Shown here piece after piece: positions 1 to 8,289 of a stretch of DNA of 39,734 nucleotides. The DNA lies in assembly GCA_017628235.1 (NCBI GenBank), contig JAGBZM010000004.1, forward strand, positions 1 to 39,734, in the 5' to 3' direction. Within the stretch, counting starts at the first letter, position 1. Each line of letters opens with the position of its first letter. The notes below the pieces were generated by a model. That model saw only the letters and a list, made by a program, of their open reading frames with translations. It searched no databases and was not told the DNA's origin. The position numbers and the translations under genes were made by a program. The DNA is from Lentisphaeria bacterium (GTDB taxonomy: Bacteria; Verrucomicrobiota; Lentisphaeria; Victivallales; Victivallaceae).

Positions 1-1
1 C

Positions 2-652
2 GGTCTGCTGCTGCAAAAAGGTTCGCACGATATCGACGTCCTTCACTGGCTGATGGGTTCATACACCGTCAAAACCGTCGGCATGGGTATGCTTTCAGTC
101 TACGACAAATGCAAACGCCGTGAAGATGACGGAACTCCCGGCAAAGCCGTCTGGGATTACGACAACTATCCTCCGGAAAAGTGCGAAGGATTCTCCCCGC
201 GTATCGACGTGGAAGATCACAATATGATCCTCATGCAGCTGGCTTCCGGCAAACAGTGTTCCTATATGCAGTGCCATTACACTCCGGATCTTGACCGCAA
301 CTACACCTTTATCGGCACTCGCGGCCGGATCGAAAATCACGGTGTCGGACTCAATGCCCAGATCCTGATCTGGCACACCCGGGCCCAGGAAACCCGGATG
401 CCGGATGAGAGCATAACTCTCCGCGGGATCCCCGGAACTCACTCCGGTGCCGATCCGGCGATCATGAAAAACTTCCGTGAATTCATCCGCTTCAACGCGA
501 AACCGGAAACCAATCCGGTCGAAGCGATGCGTGCGGTATTGGTCGGCATAATGGCCCATGAATCCATGCGCGGTGATATCAGCGGCCGGGATGTTCCGCA
601 GATCGCTCCAGACATAGTTGAATATTTTGACCGTATCTGTTCCGGCAATTAA
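2..652 (+). CDS. Gfo/Idh/MocA-family oxidoreductase, C-terminal part (5' truncated by window edge)
   Basis: The reading frame is open from base 2 and gives 216 residues. Only the C-terminal alpha/beta substrate-binding domain is present. The start reads GLLLQKGSHDIDVLHWLMGS, which matches the family's conserved helix around the catalytic His-Asp (K-x-x-H-D-x-D-x-x-x-W). The N-terminal Rossmann domain lies outside the window. Family members are NAD(P)-dependent sugar or inositol dehydrogenases, and no signal peptide can be judged here. The ATG at base 53 is internal and not the real start. The gene lies 26 bases before an exported-protein gene and appears to be part of the plus-strand glycan operon, where a sugar dehydrogenase would act on released monosaccharides. 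The family is secure; the substrate is unknown. Confidence 0.85.
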   Translation, partial: GLLLQKGSHDIDVLHWLMGSYTVKTVGMGMLSVYDKCKRREDDGTPGKAVWDYDNYPPEKCEGFSPRIDVEDHNMILMQLASGKQCSYMQCHYTPDLDRNYTFIGTRGRIENHGVGLNAQILIWHTRAQETRMPDESITLRGIPGTHSGADPAIMKNFREFIRFNAKPETNPVEAMRAVLVGIMAHESMRGDISGRDVPQIAPDIVEYFDRICSGN

Positions 653-678
653 TCAATCAGAGAAAGGAAAACATCAAA

Positions 679-1278
679 ATGAAAAAATCATTACTGACAA
701 TTTGTCTGGCATCGGCAGCGGTGTTTGTTTCAGCTGCAGAAGTTCCGGCAGCTGCACCGGCAGTTGCGGCAGCGGCGGAGAAAAGTGTTGAGTGCTTCAC
801 CAAAGAACGTATTTTCAAAGAAGATGTGCCGTGGAACAAATATTACTCCCCGGAATTTGTCCAGACTTCTGAAGACGGTACGGTAAAAATCACCGTCAAG
901 CGCGTTCCCGGCGGCCCCGTCGGCGGTATGATCATGTACTTTATTAAACTGGATCAGAAAGCGGCCGGTAAAATCACTGTTTCCTGCGAGAGCCGGGGCA
1001 GCGGATTCAAAGGCAAAGACGGTTATGCCTACCGGATGACTTGTGCTTTCAAGCGGCAGGGCGGCGGTACGACCAAAGAGGATCATGCCTATTTCCCCGG
1101 TACTCCCGACGGTAATTGGCACAAAGTGGAAAAGGTTTATGATATCGGCCGCCCGGTCGACACCCTTTATCTGCATGTTTCTCTTTGTTACCGTGACGGT
1201 GAAGCTGAATTCCGTAACTTTTCGGTCAAAGTCGATCCGGCGACATTGAAACCTTTTACTCCCCCGGTAAAAAAATAA
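679..1278 (+). CDS. Exported protein of unknown function, possible carbohydrate-binding-like beta domain
   Basis: The product has 199 residues. A clear Sec signal peptide (MKKSLLTICLASAAVFVSAAE) is followed by an Ala/Pro-rich linker (about residues 20-35) and a beta-rich domain (about 40-190) with scattered aromatic residues. An AAAGGAAAA-type ribosome site sits about 10 bases upstream. I recognise no catalytic motif. The size and the strand pattern (GKITVSCESRG, DGNWHKVEKVYDI, DTLYLHVSLCYRDGEAEF) resemble the jelly-roll modules of carbohydrate-binding proteins, but this is inference from pattern only. It sits between a sugar dehydrogenase and a GH20-like gene, so a role in glycan binding outside the cytoplasm is plausible but unproven. 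Confidence 0.75.
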   Translation: MKKSLLTICLASAAVFVSAAEVPAAAPAVAAAAEKSVECFTKERIFKEDVPWNKYYSPEFVQTSEDGTVKITVKRVPGGPVGGMIMYFIKLDQKAAGKITVSCESRGSGFKGKDGYAYRMTCAFKRQGGGTTKEDHAYFPGTPDGNWHKVEKVYDIGRPVDTLYLHVSLCYRDGEAEFRNFSVKVDPATLKPFTPPVKK

Positions 1279-1291
1279 GTCGAAACGACCA

Positions 1292-2635
1292 ATGATAAAA
1301 GAAAATTTACTTCATGTCGACTTCAAAGGTGTCCTGCCTGATTTCGACCGGGCCCTTGCGTTCCCTGAATTCTGGAAAAATTGCGGTTTTTCCGGAGTGA
1401 TCCTGGAGTTTGATGCCAAATACCCCTGGCGGACATGGCCGGGGGTAAAGCGGGGGAACTTCACCCGCACCCAATTCCGGAAGTTTATCAGCCGCTGTCA
1501 GGAACTCGGTCTGGAAACCATCCCGCTGATCCAGGTGCATGGTCATCTGGAGTGGCTGCTGGATTCGCCGCGTTATGCAAAATTCCGGGAGTGCGATTTC
1601 GTCAACGAGATTTGTCCCCATGCGCCGGGAATACGCAAAAAAATGAAAAAGTGGATCGATGAGGTCGCAGAACTTTTTGCCGGAAGTTCCCGTATCCATC
1701 TGGGCGGCGATGAAGCCTGGCATGCCGGAAGTTGTCCGGTGTGCCGGCAGATCGGTAAAAGGCGGATCTATGCGGAATATTTTTCGGAAATGTCCAATTA
1801 TGCGCTGAGCCGGGGCTTGATCCCGATGATCTGGGGAGATTTTTTCGCCCGGGAAAAAGCAACGGATATGTTGGATGATTTTCCGGAAGAACTGCAGTTG
1901 ATCAATTGGAACTACAATGCCGACTGTACATTTGAGAATGCTTTGGATTTAATGCAGGGCGATCATAAAGTGCTGGGGGCAAGCGGTATCGGCGTTTCCG
2001 GTGATGCCGGGGCCTTGCTTTGGTCTCCGCTTAACCGCCGTCTGGAAAACATTTCCCGCTGGCTGGATTTTGCAGAAAAACACCATATCGGTGTTATCCA
2101 TACCATCTGGGGCAGAGATACCAGTCTGGGCCGTCCTTATGCCAACTGGTATGCTGCAGTTGCCGGATGTATTGCCGCCGGAAATCCGGAAAAGTGGGAA
2201 TCGCATGCATGGAAAGAGGTTCTTATTCGCGCTTCCAAAGCGGTAGAGGAAAATCAGATCGGCAAATTATCCGGAGCGGCGGCCGAAGTACTGCAGCTGC
2301 CTGCTGATAATGAAATAGAGCGTGCCGCATTGGAGTATTATGCGCTTGCCATGCGTTTTCAGCAGTTGCGTCTGGAGATCTGCCAACAGGGTTTTGTCCG
2401 CCGCTGGCAGGAGAAAGCGCGTAAGCATATCGGCTTGGATGAGTACAGTTATGCTGCGACCTGCCGTTATTTTTACAAACTTGCCGGAGAATTGGCCGGA
2501 TGGAAAAAAGATTTCACCGGATTTTCCCGGAAAAACCGGCTTTCCGACTTCGCCGAAGTGCTGGATATGAATTACGCTCTGGTAAAAGAGGATCTGGAAC
2601 AGGAAATGAAAACCATCAAAGCCAGAGGATTCTGA
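1292..2635 (+). CDS. Glycoside hydrolase family 20-like, hexosaminidase D type
   Basis: The product has 447 residues and no signal peptide, so it is probably cytoplasmic. The N-terminal half is a TIM barrel. Visible motifs are KYPWRTWPG near residue 45, the strand ETIPLIQVHGHLEWLL followed by FREC (about 75-105), and IHLGGDEAWHAGSCPVC (about 135-152). The Asp-Glu pair in GGDE is the GH20 acid/base pair, where the aspartate orients the substrate N-acetyl group and the glutamate protonates the leaving group. The IPLIQxxGHLE and HxGxDE order fits the hexosaminidase D subgroup. The C-terminal ~150 residues are helical. The likely reaction is removal of terminal beta-GlcNAc or GalNAc from oligosaccharides after uptake. 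It is preceded by the exported-protein gene (13-base gap) and followed by a phosphodiesterase gene (3-base gap). No strong ribosome site is seen. Confidence 0.82.
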   Translation: MIKENLLHVDFKGVLPDFDRALAFPEFWKNCGFSGVILEFDAKYPWRTWPGVKRGNFTRTQFRKFISRCQELGLETIPLIQVHGHLEWLLDSPRYAKFRECDFVNEICPHAPGIRKKMKKWIDEVAELFAGSSRIHLGGDEAWHAGSCPVCRQIGKRRIYAEYFSEMSNYALSRGLIPMIWGDFFAREKATDMLDDFPEELQLINWNYNADCTFENALDLMQGDHKVLGASGIGVSGDAGALLWSPLNRRLENISRWLDFAEKHHIGVIHTIWGRDTSLGRPYANWYAAVAGCIAAGNPEKWESHAWKEVLIRASKAVEENQIGKLSGAAAEVLQLPADNEIERAALEYYALAMRFQQLRLEICQQGFVRRWQEKARKHIGLDEYSYAATCRYFYKLAGELAGWKKDFTGFSRKNRLSDFAEVLDMNYALVKEDLEQEMKTIKARGF

Positions 2636-2638
2636 AGT

Positions 2639-3502
2639 ATGGACAGATTAAGAAAAATCTTCACAATTTTAATGATCCTGACCGGAATAACCTGCGAGGC
2701 TGCGGAAATGAAAAAAATTATTCTGATCGTTGTTGACGGTATGCGTCCGGACGGTATGATCAGTTGCGGGCATCCGTTGATCGGGCAGTTGAAAAAGCAC
2801 AGTTTTTACACTTTCAGAGGCAGGACAGTTTTTCCATCGGTGACTTTGCCCTGTCACCTGTCACTGTTTCACAGCGTGCCGCCGGAGATACACGGTACCA
2901 TCGACAATAAATTTGTACTGCCGCCCCTGCCCGGAGCCGGGGAAGTGATGAAAAAACAGGGCAAAGAGGTCATGTTCTTTTATAACTGGGCGGAGCTGCG
3001 GGATCTGGCGCGTCCGGATTCTCTGAAACGCAGCGTTTTGATTTCCAGTCATGATTACGGCGGCAAAGCGGCGGCACAGATGATTACGGATGAGGTGATC
3101 CGGGTATTGAAAAAAGAACAGCCGGACTTCATTTTTCTCCATCTGGATCAACCGGACGGAGTCGGCCACGAACACTATTGGATGACGGAGGAGTATCTGC
3201 AGGCATTGCGGGATTGTTTTGACTGCATCGGTAGAATAATTCCGGTTCTGCCGGAAGATTACCTGCTGGTTCTGCTCTCCGATCACGGCGGTCACCGGGG
3301 ACGGCATGGGACTGAACTGCCGGAAGATATGACCATCCCGGTGTTTTTTTATCACTCTTCACTGGTTTCTCGGGAACTTCCCGGAGCAAATATCATTGAT
3401 GTTATGCCGACTGCATTGGTCGCAACAGGTATGGAACCGGATCGGGCATGGCAGGGAAAAGTATTGTTTCAAACCATCAACCACAAGGAAAAGGAAAAAT
3501 GA
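2639..3502 (+). CDS. Exported alkaline-phosphatase-superfamily protein (type I phosphodiesterase/nucleotide pyrophosphatase-like)
   Basis: The product has 287 residues. The first 22 form a signal peptide (MDRLRKIFTILMILTGITCE), so I prefer this start over the internal ATG at 2708. Superfamily metal and catalytic motifs appear in order: VVDGMRPD (first metal Asp), TVFPSVTLPCHLSLFH (PSVT carries the catalytic Thr), LDQPDGVGHEHYW (Asp and His ligands), LLSDHGGHRGRHGTE (DHG-H and the last His). These are the ENPP-type signatures for two-zinc phosphodiester or phosphonate hydrolysis. At 287 residues it is shorter than many ENPP proteins. It overlaps the next gene by 4 bases (ATGA), so the two are probably translationally coupled. 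It may remove phosphoryl substituents from glycans or scavenge nucleotides; the substrate cannot be told from sequence. Confidence 0.85.
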   Translation: MDRLRKIFTILMILTGITCEAAEMKKIILIVVDGMRPDGMISCGHPLIGQLKKHSFYTFRGRTVFPSVTLPCHLSLFHSVPPEIHGTIDNKFVLPPLPGAGEVMKKQGKEVMFFYNWAELRDLARPDSLKRSVLISSHDYGGKAAAQMITDEVIRVLKKEQPDFIFLHLDQPDGVGHEHYWMTEEYLQALRDCFDCIGRIIPVLPEDYLLVLLSDHGGHRGRHGTELPEDMTIPVFFYHSSLVSRELPGANIIDVMPTALVATGMEPDRAWQGKVLFQTINHKEKEK

Positions 3503-6246
3503 ACAAATTGAAAAAAATCATGGCCGGATATTTTGCCGCAGTATCCGTATTCACTATGGCGGCATCGGAATTGTCCATGCTCATCATACCGCAGGATAAT
3601 TATGTGCTGAATAATTTGACTGAACATTCAGGAAAACTTTACATTGCCGAAAATTTCAATGCGGTAATGAAAATATCCCCATTTGTCAAGTGGCAGAATG
3701 TCAATGAGGTAAAGCTTGATCTATTTCTGCCGGAGGGTCTTTTCTGCAACATTTTTGCTTTTCCCCAGCATTCAAGCAACACCATTGAAGTATTCCCGCA
3801 GATCAAAGATGTCCCCGGCGGCAAAATGTACTCTTTTGTCCTCAACAAACGCACCTGGGAACGGCGTGCTGCCCACTCGCTCTATTTCTACGGCAAATGT
3901 GAAAACGGGAAAAAAGTCTCTCTCCAATTTTATGCGGATGACAAAAAGGCCAATTACCGGGAATTTGCGGTGGAAATGATCAAAGTTCCTGCCACTGCGC
4001 TGCCGGAAAATTATCCGCTTTTCGGGTATTATGTGCGCGGAGTGGAGCTGCCCAATCAGAGTGTTGCCGCCCGCAATGCCGATCTGGCGGAATTTGTCAA
4101 TCTTAAAGCCATTCTGTCTCCGCGCAACCTTTCTCAGCCGGAAGTGCTGCCCTCCTACCGGATGCTGGAAAAACGCAACTGGTTCATTGCCCGCCAAATC
4201 GGTATGGAAAATATGAAACGTCTGGGGATCGGATATTCCGATGAAGTGGCCTGCCGTGATGAAGACGGCGATATCATCGCCAAAAACAACCCGGATTTCT
4301 GGACAAAATACTGCCCGGAATTTTTGAAAATCGAATTTGCCAAACGTTCCGGCACCCGGCAGACAGTCGATCCTGACATCAAATGCGATATGGTCTATCT
4401 GGATTTGGAAATCTACGCTGACAACCGGATGTTGGGTTTCTGCAAATGTGAACGCTGTCTTACTGCATTTTCCAGACATTCCGGGATCACCAGAGATAAA
4501 TTCACTGCCAAAAATCTGGAAAAGAAATACCCCGCACAATGGCTCGCTTTCCGCGAAAAACAGCAGGCCGAACTGGTGGAAATCTACGTCGATATGTTTC
4601 GCAACAAGGGCGTGAAACCCAAATTCGTCTGGAACTCCTTTTTTGAATCCAATACCGGAAATAATACTTTCGGCATTGTCAGAAACGCCCACTATGAGAA
4701 GTTTTCCTCGTATATCATGCCGATGGTCTATCTCCGGGGGACGAGAATTTTTGATGTTGTCGATTATAATGTCAAATCCACCCGCGCCCCTTTTGTCCCC
4801 ATGACCTATACCACCGCCGGAAGTTTTGCTCAAGATTGGAACACCCCCGAAGAGGTCGCTCTCAATCTGGTCATGGCCGCCGCCTGCGGAGCCAAAGGGC
4901 ACGCCTTCTATCTGGATATTGATATTGACGGCAGATATATCATGTTCATACGTCAAGCTCTGGCGGTGGTCGCTGCCGCCGAAAAACTCAACAGTGCCGC
5001 CCGGTGTGATCGGGAGGTGAAAGTGGTCAGCAATGCTCCCCGGCGCATGCTGGAAGTCGACGGCAAAGCGATCCCAACATCTGCCGAAACACTCGACTAC
5101 TTCCGTTACACTGCCCGCAAAGCTGACGGCAAATATCTGATTTCGCTTTTCAATTACCATCCGGCGGCCTCCTGCCGGGTGAAAGTTGCACTGCCGGAAA
5201 TCCCTGCCGGCAGCTATTCTGTTACCGATCTGGCAAGCGGCAACCGCTACTTTATGGACGGCAAGGCATCAATATCTGCCGGACAGTTGAAAGAAGGTCT
5301 GCCGCTGGTTATCGCCCCGCGCGGATACAGCGTCTTTGTGATCGAAGCGGATCAAAACGGTGATATTCCGGCCGCTGCTGCAGGGAAAGCGTGGGATTTG
5401 CGTTCTGCCGCAGATGATTCTGCCGGTGAAGTCGTGGAAAAACGTTTGAGTGACAATGGTTTGAGCATCAGCCGTACCGACCGGATGAAAAACGGGAAAT
5501 ATGCCGTTAAACTGGAATCTCCGGCATTGACCGCCTGGATCGATCTGGATGACAATGCCAAAATCGAACAGCTGCTGGACAAAAAAACCGGCAAAATGCT
5601 CCTCCGTGAACCGGGATTGGGATTGCTGCGTGAAGCTTTTGATGAACCCTACTGTGCCAAAATCGAAGTTCCATATCAGGTGGTCAACCGTCAGCTTTTC
5701 ACCGATCGCGCTGAGGTCGAATTGCTGGCGCAGATCCGTCACGGGTATCTGAAAGATTTTGAGATCGTTAAAAAATATACCATCTATCGTGACCGTCCTG
5801 AAATCAGGGCCGCTTACAAAATCACTGTCCGCCGGGATGTGAAAAATCAGGCCGACTTCCGTATGCGTATCCAGAACCGGATCGACATGGGCAATAAAGC
5901 GGCGGATCTGTGCGACTATTTGTCAATGAATGCGGTGTGCGGCGGCAAAGAATTGACATTCAAAGGCCGGGAACATATTGCATTCGGAGTGGCAGACGGT
6001 GCATTCAAAGGCTATCTTGCCAAAACCCTCAGAGGAGCTTTTGACCGTCCGGAATTTATCGTGAGTTCGCCGGATGCTGTGCTGAAATTCAGTTGTTCGG
6101 CTGACTCTGGAGCCAGTCAGTTTTTCAGCTGGCGCGCCGGAGTGCCGACGGCGGAAATATTCTTCCGCAAGACCGATTTCAGTCCGGACCCGCATCAGAG
6201 CCGGGTAAAGAACTTTGAAGTGACAGTTTCACTTATCCGCCGTTAA
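3499..6246 (+). CDS. Large exported glycosidase-like protein of unknown family
   Basis: The product has 915 residues. The start is the ATG overlapping the upstream TGA: it follows a GGAAAAGGAAAA purine tract and opens a signal peptide (MNKLKKIMAGYFAAVSVFTMAAS). A longer in-frame start at 3448 would lie inside the upstream gene and hide the signal. The N-terminal ~150 residues look like a beta domain. The middle (about 180-530) looks like a TIM barrel: MVYLDLEIYADNRMLGFCKC carries paired acidic residues and a FCKCERC cysteine cluster, followed by KPKFVWNSFFES and GAKGHAFYLDIDIDG. The last ~380 residues are beta-sandwich-like, as in accessory domains of large glycosidases. I cannot assign a CAZy family or name catalytic residues with confidence. 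It is the last gene of the plus-strand glycan operon. Confidence 0.7.
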   Translation: MNKLKKIMAGYFAAVSVFTMAASELSMLIIPQDNYVLNNLTEHSGKLYIAENFNAVMKISPFVKWQNVNEVKLDLFLPEGLFCNIFAFPQHSSNTIEVFPQIKDVPGGKMYSFVLNKRTWERRAAHSLYFYGKCENGKKVSLQFYADDKKANYREFAVEMIKVPATALPENYPLFGYYVRGVELPNQSVAARNADLAEFVNLKAILSPRNLSQPEVLPSYRMLEKRNWFIARQIGMENMKRLGIGYSDEVACRDEDGDIIAKNNPDFWTKYCPEFLKIEFAKRSGTRQTVDPDIKCDMVYLDLEIYADNRMLGFCKCERCLTAFSRHSGITRDKFTAKNLEKKYPAQWLAFREKQQAELVEIYVDMFRNKGVKPKFVWNSFFESNTGNNTFGIVRNAHYEKFSSYIMPMVYLRGTRIFDVVDYNVKSTRAPFVPMTYTTAGSFAQDWNTPEEVALNLVMAAACGAKGHAFYLDIDIDGRYIMFIRQALAVVAAAEKLNSAARCDREVKVVSNAPRRMLEVDGKAIPTSAETLDYFRYTARKADGKYLISLFNYHPAASCRVKVALPEIPAGSYSVTDLASGNRYFMDGKASISAGQLKEGLPLVIAPRGYSVFVIEADQNGDIPAAAAGKAWDLRSAADDSAGEVVEKRLSDNGLSISRTDRMKNGKYAVKLESPALTAWIDLDDNAKIEQLLDKKTGKMLLREPGLGLLREAFDEPYCAKIEVPYQVVNRQLFTDRAEVELLAQIRHGYLKDFEIVKKYTIYRDRPEIRAAYKITVRRDVKNQADFRMRIQNRIDMGNKAADLCDYLSMNAVCGGKELTFKGREHIAFGVADGAFKGYLAKTLRGAFDRPEFIVSSPDAVLKFSCSADSGASQFFSWRAGVPTAEIFFRKTDFSPDPHQSRVKNFEVTVSLIRR

Positions 6247-6276
6247 GTATAAAACGCTGAAAACGGCAATACCGGA

Positions 6277-6322
6277 GGCTGCTGCAAAAGCCGTAAAGGT
6301 GAGCAGCAGCCCCATTGTTTTT
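6277..6322 (+). terminator. Probable intrinsic terminator of the plus-strand glycan operon
   Basis: A perfect 9-bp inverted repeat (GGCTGCTGC at 6277-6285, GCAGCAGCC at 6303-6311) with a 17-base loop is followed by a T-rich stretch (CATTGTTTTTA). It begins 30 bases after the stop of the 915-residue protein, in the gap between converging operons. Confidence 0.55.
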
Positions 6323-6342
6323 ATGATATCTGCGGATTTGTA

Positions 6343-6367
6343 TGCCGGTAAAATTATTTTACCGGCA
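6343..6367. repeat. 25-base near-perfect palindrome at the end of the minus-strand operon
   Basis: TGCCGGTAAAAT at 6343-6354 pairs with ATTTTACCGGCA at 6356-6367 around one central base. It spans the stop codon (6354-6356) of the last minus-strand gene. No clean T-run follows on either side, so it could be a hairpin that protects or ends the minus-strand mRNA, or a protein-binding site. Confidence 0.6.
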
Positions 6368-8264
6368 GTTCCAGTATTTCTCCGGGAGCCAAAAGTATTT
6401 TTTCCCGATCTTTCTCCGACCAGTGGATGATAACGGGGGCATCCAGATTTTCTTCGGTATTGAGCAGATACAAAGTGCGTTCTTTGCCGGGATAAACGGC
6501 ATAGCGCACCCGGTCGGATGATTCGACTGCCGGATACCCGGTATTGGCCCGGCACGCTGCTTTCATCAAGAACAGATACAACTCTTTTACTCCGGAAGCT
6601 CCCGGATAATCCAGCGAGTTGAGCAGAATGACTTCACCTTTGCCGTTGCGGTATCCGGAGATCACACAATGGTCAAGTTTTTTCCATGCCTGCGATTCTG
6701 CTCCGGCATCATCAGAAGCATGGTCGGTGGTTCCGCCATCGGCTTTTGATTCATGTTCCTGATCGTTGAATTTATCGGAAGCCGCTGCGAGGATTCCGGC
6801 TCCGGCGGTTTGCAGATCGGCCATCGGGAAAGTGTTGCCGGAGAATTTCGGATCGCAGATGGTTGTCCAAAGCGGGAACACCCAGCCGCTGTCCGGCATT
6901 GCCCGGAATTTGATGCCGAACGGCCGGAAAACGGTCTCCGTATCCAGGGTCACGCCGCACAACTCCCGCCAGTCGCCGTTGTTGTACGGCAGATATTCCC
7001 CATCCGGTACGTCCCGGGTATTCATGTGGGCAGCCGTCAACAGCAGTTGTCCGCCGTTACGGACAAATTTGAGCAGTTTGCAATATAATTCATGACTCAT
7101 GACATTTCTGCCCAGCAGAATCACGAGTTTATAGTTCTGCAGTACTTCATCCGGGGTGTCCCAGGGGATGATATCAGCCTGTCCCAGCGGAGGATTGCCG
7201 GAAAGATCACAGTCACCGGTAAGTTCCCGGTTGTGCCACTCTGACCGGCGGTAAAGTTCGTGGAAAAGTTTCCATGATTCCTCGGCAGTGCCGGTTCTGA
7301 ACCGGTCATCATCCCGGATGCCCCAGAGGTGGGTTTGGTCTGCTCCGGCGTAACCGTCGAGATAACCCTGCATGACTGCGGCCGATGCTTCCGGCAGACC
7401 TGCCGGGCGGGGATGACCGGCGGTAAAGGCGCGGAAACGGCTTAAAACTTCACGGAATCTGACTGTTACCGGATCATCTGCCTGGGCGCTGTTGCCCAGC
7501 ACCTGTTTGAATCCGGCGATACCGTGTTCGGCATAGATCGGGTCAGCTCCCCGGATAAAGGCATGGCAGAGTGACGTGTGCCACCGTTTGAAAAACAATT
7601 CATCATGGACATTGCCGCCGTACCATAAAGTGGCCAGATCCACGCCGAAAGAGTCCTTGCCGAAGGCCAGAGAAGCTCCTTTTGCTCCGCTGTAAAGCAT
7701 TTCAGTATCAGGCTGATAGGTCATTTCCACATCAGCTTTGTCGACGCCGCCGCGCAGATAGTGGTGGATAGCCAAGCCTCTGGCTTCGACACTTTTCAGT
7801 GGGAGGTTTATCCCGGTTTTCCGCAGATTGGCGATACTGCGGCGCAGTTTATCCTGCAGTTCCTTTTCCGCTTCGGTGAAGCTGGAAACGTTTTCCGGAG
7901 TGTTGAAGCCGTATCCGATCGAACTTCGCGGCCAGTAAAAACGTACTCCGCCGTATTCATGGAGGATGCCGGCACACTCTATTACATCGGCATATTCATG
8001 GAGGATTTCCGCATATTGTCCGATATACGGCAGATAATCCTCTTTTACGGTTCCGGCCAGACGGCTGATAACTTCGTCCATTTGGATGCGCAGCTGATTT
8101 TTTCTGGCGAAATCACACACCCGTCGCAACATATCCGGCTGCCAGGGGCCGGAAAAAAGAGCAAGGAAAGAACCGAGATTTTCCCGTACGATCAGGTCGG
8201 GAGTATACATGCCGTCTCCGGCTTCACACAGTGCGCCGGTCAAAACTGTTTTTCTTTTTATCAT
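6354..8264 (-). CDS. Protein of unknown function, glycosidase-like with a glutamine-amidotransferase-like segment
   Basis: The product has 636 residues and no signal peptide. The start MIKRKTVLTGA at 8264 follows an AGGA site and lies 25 bases after the upstream AraC gene. The longer frame to 8381 would overlap that gene and adds unrelated sequence, so I rejected it. The N-terminal half (IVRENLGSFLALFSGPW, RMLRRVCDFARKNQLRIQMDEVISRL-like helices, then YADVIECAGILHEYGGVRFYWPR) resembles the TIM barrels of large glycosidases. The middle to C-terminal part (YKLVILLGRNVMSHELYCKL, FVRNGGQLLLTAAHM) looks like the GATase1-like domain of GH42-type beta-galactosidases, and VSGYRNGKGEVILL resembles strands that follow it. 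I cannot name a family or catalytic pair. It is the last gene of the pseudopilin-led operon. Confidence 0.65.
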   Translation of the reverse strand: MIKRKTVLTGALCEAGDGMYTPDLIVRENLGSFLALFSGPWQPDMLRRVCDFARKNQLRIQMDEVISRLAGTVKEDYLPYIGQYAEILHEYADVIECAGILHEYGGVRFYWPRSSIGYGFNTPENVSSFTEAEKELQDKLRRSIANLRKTGINLPLKSVEARGLAIHHYLRGGVDKADVEMTYQPDTEMLYSGAKGASLAFGKDSFGVDLATLWYGGNVHDELFFKRWHTSLCHAFIRGADPIYAEHGIAGFKQVLGNSAQADDPVTVRFREVLSRFRAFTAGHPRPAGLPEASAAVMQGYLDGYAGADQTHLWGIRDDDRFRTGTAEESWKLFHELYRRSEWHNRELTGDCDLSGNPPLGQADIIPWDTPDEVLQNYKLVILLGRNVMSHELYCKLLKFVRNGGQLLLTAAHMNTRDVPDGEYLPYNNGDWRELCGVTLDTETVFRPFGIKFRAMPDSGWVFPLWTTICDPKFSGNTFPMADLQTAGAGILAAASDKFNDQEHESKADGGTTDHASDDAGAESQAWKKLDHCVISGYRNGKGEVILLNSLDYPGASGVKELYLFLMKAACRANTGYPAVESSDRVRYAVYPGKERTLYLLNTEENLDAPVIIHWSEKDREKILLAPGEILELPVK

Positions 8265-8289
8265 TGATAAGTTGTCCTGGGGGTAAATA

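Noticed and set aside
3772-5160. 462-codon open frame on the minus strand
   Set aside because: It lies wholly inside the 915-residue exported protein gene, has no ribosome site, and its translation shows no protein-like motif. It is a shadow caused by the base composition.
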